DNA from: JARROD01 sp037384225
GTDB lineage: Bacteria > Pseudomonadota > Gammaproteobacteria > Pseudomonadales > Cellvibrionaceae
NCBI GenBank assembly: GCA_037384225.1
Contig: JARROD010000156.1
Coordinates: 1-9,083 of the forward strand
Length of the DNA stretch: 9,083 nt
Direction of reading: 5' to 3'
The notes beneath the pieces are model-generated. The model had not been told where the DNA came from and ran no database searches. It worked only from the letters and a program-made list of their open reading frames with translations. Positions 7,017-9,083 of the stretch are shown here, piece after piece. The translations under genes and the position numbers were made by a program. Each line of letters starts with the position of its first letter. Position 1 is the stretch's first letter.

Positions 7017-7122
7017 GTAGCTTCTCAATAACCCGGGGTAAGAGCACAGTGTCAGGCGGACGTCCGGGGGTAGTTGGCCGCCGGATCGAAGGCACAAATA
7101 CCCCGGGTTATTGAGAAGTTAC
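7017..7122. mobile_element. 106-bp MITE with IS66-type ends
   Basis: The ends are inverted repeats of 24 bp, 7017-7040 and 7099-7122, matching at 23 of 24 positions; the inner 20 bp (7021-7040 / 7099-7118) are perfect. Read inward, the ends begin GTAGCTTCTC and GTAACTTCTC. The element is flanked by an exact 8-bp direct repeat CTGTGACA (7009-7016 and 7123-7130), as expected for a target-site duplication. An 8-bp duplication with GTAA termini is the signature of IS66-family transposition. There is no coding capacity, so it would need a transposase supplied elsewhere. The GC-rich core has a perfect palindrome CGGACGTCCG (7057-7066) and a GGCGG/CCGCC pair (7055-7059 / 7078-7082), so a transcript would fold strongly. 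Confidence 0.8.
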
Positions 7123-7130
7123 CTGTGACA
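7123..7130 (+). repeat. right target-site duplication of the MITE
   Basis: Exact copy of the CTGTGACA at 7009-7016. The next bases (CTGT) make TGACACTGT, which is also the inverse complement of 7046-7054 inside the element. Confidence 0.7.
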
Positions 7131-7192
7131 CTGTAGGGGCAGAGTGCTGAATACAAAATCTATAAACGGCGAATAAAGCGCTGATCTTGTCG

Positions 7193-7198
7193 TATAAT
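7193..7198 (+). promoter_or_regulatory. perfect -10 hexamer TATAAT upstream of the receiver-domain gene
   Basis: TATAAT lies 39 bases before ATG 7238, giving a likely transcript start near 7205. No recognisable -35 hexamer lies 16-18 bases upstream, and there is no extended -10 TG. It may need an activator or be fortuitous. The MITE ends about 70 bases upstream. Confidence 0.45.
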
Positions 7199-7237
7199 GC
7201 AGGTAATTAGTTGTGGGGTACCGGTAAAGGGCGTGCA

Positions 7238-8857
7238 ATGGAAAAGAAAAAGGCACTGATTGTCGACGATTCGAAGCTTGCTCGCTTTGTTCTTAAAGAA
7301 ATGCTCCACGAGTACGGTCTGGAGGCTGACACCACGGAATCGGCTGAAGAAGCACTGGGGTATTTGTGTACACAAAGACCGGATGTGATCTTTATGGATC
7401 ACACCATGCCGGGAATGGATGGATTTAAAGCGGTGGAGGCGATCAAGCAAGATCCCCAGACCACCGCCATTCCGATCATGATGTACACCTCCAAGGAAGG
7501 TGAAATGTATGTGAGCCAGGCTCGGGCGCTGGGGGCGATTGGCGTATTGCCCAAACAGTTGAAATCCGTACAGTTGGGGAAGGTGCTGGAACAGCTGAAC
7601 CTGGTCCCCGCCGGCGAAGACACTCAAAGCGACGGTTTTGTCGGTCCCCCCGATGTGCAGAAAACCCTGCAGCTCGCGGGCGAAGAGAATCATAATGCCG
7701 ATAATACTGAAGTTTCGATCGATTCACAGGGACGGACTGGTTCTTCGAGTCTGGAAGACCTGGAAAAGGTGGCTGCAGATGTGGAAGACGCCGTGCCCGA
7801 GCGCTATCAATCCGGGGAAGACGCGGCGATCGAACTGCCGGACCTGAAATTGCCTGAACGCGTCTCCCCATCCCGGCAGTCGTTCAGCGCTGAAGCCGCA
7901 GGTAATAAGCAACAATATCTAGATCTTAGTGTGCTGGAAAACATAGCCCATGACGTGGAAAGTTCCGTCGAGGTCAATATGTTTAAGCCATTGCTGCAGG
8001 AGCTTCTGGACGAACAGCGCAAACTGATTCGGGAAGATATCCGCAAAGGCGCCGTCGCTATTACCCGGCGTCTGACGGGAGAGGCGCAGACAGCCGATAC
8101 CGAAGAGAGCGAACGTGAGACCTATGTTCCCCCGCCGCCGCCTCAGGAGCCGCCGAAGAGCAACCACTTCGGAACCCTGTTTACCTTCGCGGTGTTCTTG
8201 GTTCCTTTTATTTGGCTTTTCTTTGAGCATAGTAAAACGGTCGAAGAGTTAACCGCGCTGAAAATGGACAATGAACAGTTGGAGGTAATCGACCTGGAGG
8301 CAGCGGATAGCCTATTCGGGGCGGAAAATAACGATCAGCAGTTCATGGCCATGGAGGCCAAGCATGAAAGGGAACACGGCGTATTGCTCGAAGCCATAGA
8401 ATGGGCGGTCAACAGCCGTAACACCATTCCGTTTGGAGAACCTCCCTTGGGAGATACCGCGCTGGAAATTTTATCGACCCTGGTGCCGAAATTAATCGAC
8501 ACGGAGTTTACTGGCACCATCGTATTGAAAAGCCACAATGCCAAATTCTGTGTGGTTGAAAACGACGGGGGGGAGCAAAGTATTCCCGCGGCCAGCCGCC
8601 GGCTCAAGGAATGCAAGTTGGTGGAGCAGGATATGGCTGAGTCGATAGAATTTACCAACTACCTGACAACCCTGCGCGAAAGCGGCTATAAGGCCATTCA
8701 GGTGCGGATTGAAAACCGCGCTGATCTCGAACCGATCGAACCCTATCCGCCACAGGACGGCCTGACCACGGCTGGTGACTGGAATCGTGTGGCGGAAAAA
8801 AACAATCGAATTGAAATTGCACTTGAACCTGGGCAGAAGGGCGTGGCGTTAAACTAA
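7238..8857 (+). CDS. receiver-domain protein with a transmembrane helix and a periplasmic, OmpA-like C-terminal domain
   Basis: This 539-residue protein starts at ATG 7238 with AAAGG (7226-7230) seven bases upstream; a longer TTG start at 7211 is less likely. Residues 3-120 are a complete CheY-type receiver domain: acidic pair D10-D11, phosphoacceptor D54 in FMDHTMPGMDG, T84 in YTS, and K106 in LPK. An acidic linker (about 122-245) contains two copies of the motif LxxLExxAxDVExxV (172-186 and 230-244). A charged helix spans about 248-280, then a proline-rich stretch (297-306) and one transmembrane helix (about 314-329), then a helical, probably coiled-coil stalk (331-352). Residues about 384-530 look like a degenerate OmpA-like domain: IPFGEPPL near the start, IVLKSH at 428-433, MAESIEFTNYL at 466-476, NNRIEIAL at 522-529. 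The usual peptidoglycan-binding Asp and Arg seem replaced (A435, E468). The receiver would lie in the cytoplasm and the C-terminus in the periplasm. No DNA-binding or enzymatic output domain and no histidine kinase gene are visible, so the function is unknown. Confidence 0.8.
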   Translation: MEKKKALIVDDSKLARFVLKEMLHEYGLEADTTESAEEALGYLCTQRPDVIFMDHTMPGMDGFKAVEAIKQDPQTTAIPIMMYTSKEGEMYVSQARALGAIGVLPKQLKSVQLGKVLEQLNLVPAGEDTQSDGFVGPPDVQKTLQLAGEENHNADNTEVSIDSQGRTGSSSLEDLEKVAADVEDAVPERYQSGEDAAIELPDLKLPERVSPSRQSFSAEAAGNKQQYLDLSVLENIAHDVESSVEVNMFKPLLQELLDEQRKLIREDIRKGAVAITRRLTGEAQTADTEESERETYVPPPPPQEPPKSNHFGTLFTFAVFLVPFIWLFFEHSKTVEELTALKMDNEQLEVIDLEAADSLFGAENNDQQFMAMEAKHEREHGVLLEAIEWAVNSRNTIPFGEPPLGDTALEILSTLVPKLIDTEFTGTIVLKSHNAKFCVVENDGGEQSIPAASRRLKECKLVEQDMAESIEFTNYLTTLRESGYKAIQVRIENRADLEPIEPYPPQDGLTTAGDWNRVAEKNNRIEIALEPGQKGVALN

Positions 8858-9083
8858 TCTGATCCCCGGTACTAAGGAACGTGCACGAAATAACTTCCGG
8901 CTTTCGCCTCCGATGCATCCCGCTTGGTGTCGTTGCGAAAACTCGACGTAGGCCCACCAAACCTAAAGTTTTCGCGCCTAGGCAGACCGGCCCACCGGGC
9001 CAGGGGATAGGATTGGGGGCGAACAGTCTACCTCCTGTGGTGCCCGCCGTTGGGTGCCATCGATGTCGCTTGATGTTCACCCC
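8858..9083. repeat. gene-free tail with hairpin and repeated motifs, possible dispersed repeat
   Basis: No terminator or convincing gene follows the stop at 8855-8857. The stretch contains a 9-bp perfect inverted repeat GCGAAAACT (8935-8943) / AGTTTTCGC (8967-8975) with a nested TAGG/CCTA pair (8949-8952 / 8962-8965). It also has a compact hairpin GGCCC-ACC-GGGCC (8989-9001) and a direct repeat GGCCCACC (8951-8958 and 8989-8996). Open frames run on both strands (plus from GTG 8881 to the edge; minus from 9080), as is common in GC-rich repeats, but neither looks like a real protein. Whether it is a genomic repeat is inference. Confidence 0.4.

Larger units (their letters stand above)
6803..7237. 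other. 435-base intergenic region with AT-rich left half and a MITE
   Basis: The left 200 bases (6803-7008) are AT-rich with no gene. They hold a 6-bp inverted repeat ATTGGC (6871-6876) / GCCAAT (6895-6900) and a direct repeat AATATTC (6859-6865 and 6899-6905). No hairpin followed by a T run that would make a convincing terminator was found. The right half contains the 106-bp MITE at 7017-7122 and the promoter element of the receiver-domain gene. Confidence 0.6.

Noticed and set aside
7021..7118. Large inverted repeat read as an intrinsic terminator of the lipoprotein gene
   Set aside because: The 20-bp arms enclose a 58-base core, lack a T run, lie over 200 bases after the stop, and are better explained by transposon ends with a target duplication.
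7160..7693. 177-residue open frame antisense to the receiver domain
   Set aside because: The plus-strand receiver motifs (DD, D54, T84, K106) are unambiguous; the antisense frame has no recognisable features.
8881..8980. Integron attC-like site in the tail
   Set aside because: The inverted repeat is there, but no paired RYYYAAC/GTTRRRY core sites bound it and no cassette genes are visible.
8652..9080. 142-residue open frame on the minus strand running from the tail repeat into the receiver gene
   Set aside because: Half of it is antisense to a well-supported coding sequence, its composition is Arg/Pro-rich without domain-like pattern, and the rest lies in the hairpin-rich tail.

Overview
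The window looks like chromosomal DNA of a marine-type gammaproteobacterium. The Cellvibrionales (Saccharophagus/Teredinibacter/Microbulbifer-like) are my best guess, held with modest confidence. The basis is the ParC C-terminus, the AceK sequence, a chromosomal DnaT-domain protein next to a lambda-P-like protein, and a base composition near 50% GC. No phage structural genes, tRNA, rRNA or CRISPR array are visible.

Layout. Bases 1-188 hold the 3' end of parC (+). Next comes a one-domain PilZ (cyclic-di-GMP receptor) gene whose frame is broken in a run of T. Facing it from the right is a secreted right-handed beta-helix protein gene (-), whose last codons also appear frameshifted. A minus-strand block follows (transcribed right to left, 5848 to 2194): a protein with three DnaT-type ssDNA-binding modules, a lambda-P-like helicase-loader homologue overlapping it by 101 bases, and aceK (isocitrate dehydrogenase kinase/phosphatase) 33 bases further on. 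A recognisable sigma-70-type promoter sits in front of the DnaT-module gene. From about 6170 everything is on the plus strand: a small lipoprotein of unknown function, a 435-base intergenic region with a 106-bp MITE carrying IS66-type ends, and a 539-residue protein joining a receiver domain to a transmembrane helix and a periplasmic, degenerate OmpA-like domain. The last 226 bases have no convincing gene but contain hairpin-forming and repeated motifs that look like a dispersed repeat.

How the genes relate. The DnaT-module and P-like genes form a plausible two-gene helicase-loading or restart unit, arranged like lambda O-P but with a DnaT-type protein in the place of O. AceK downstream controls flux between the TCA cycle and the glyoxylate shunt and has no obvious functional link to them. 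ParC (chromosome decatenation), PilZ and the receiver-TM-periplasmic protein are separate units. The most notable observations are the chromosomal DnaT(x3)/P-like pair, the receiver/OmpA-like architecture with a duplicated linker motif, the IS66-type MITE, and two adjacent genes that each appear to lack one base.
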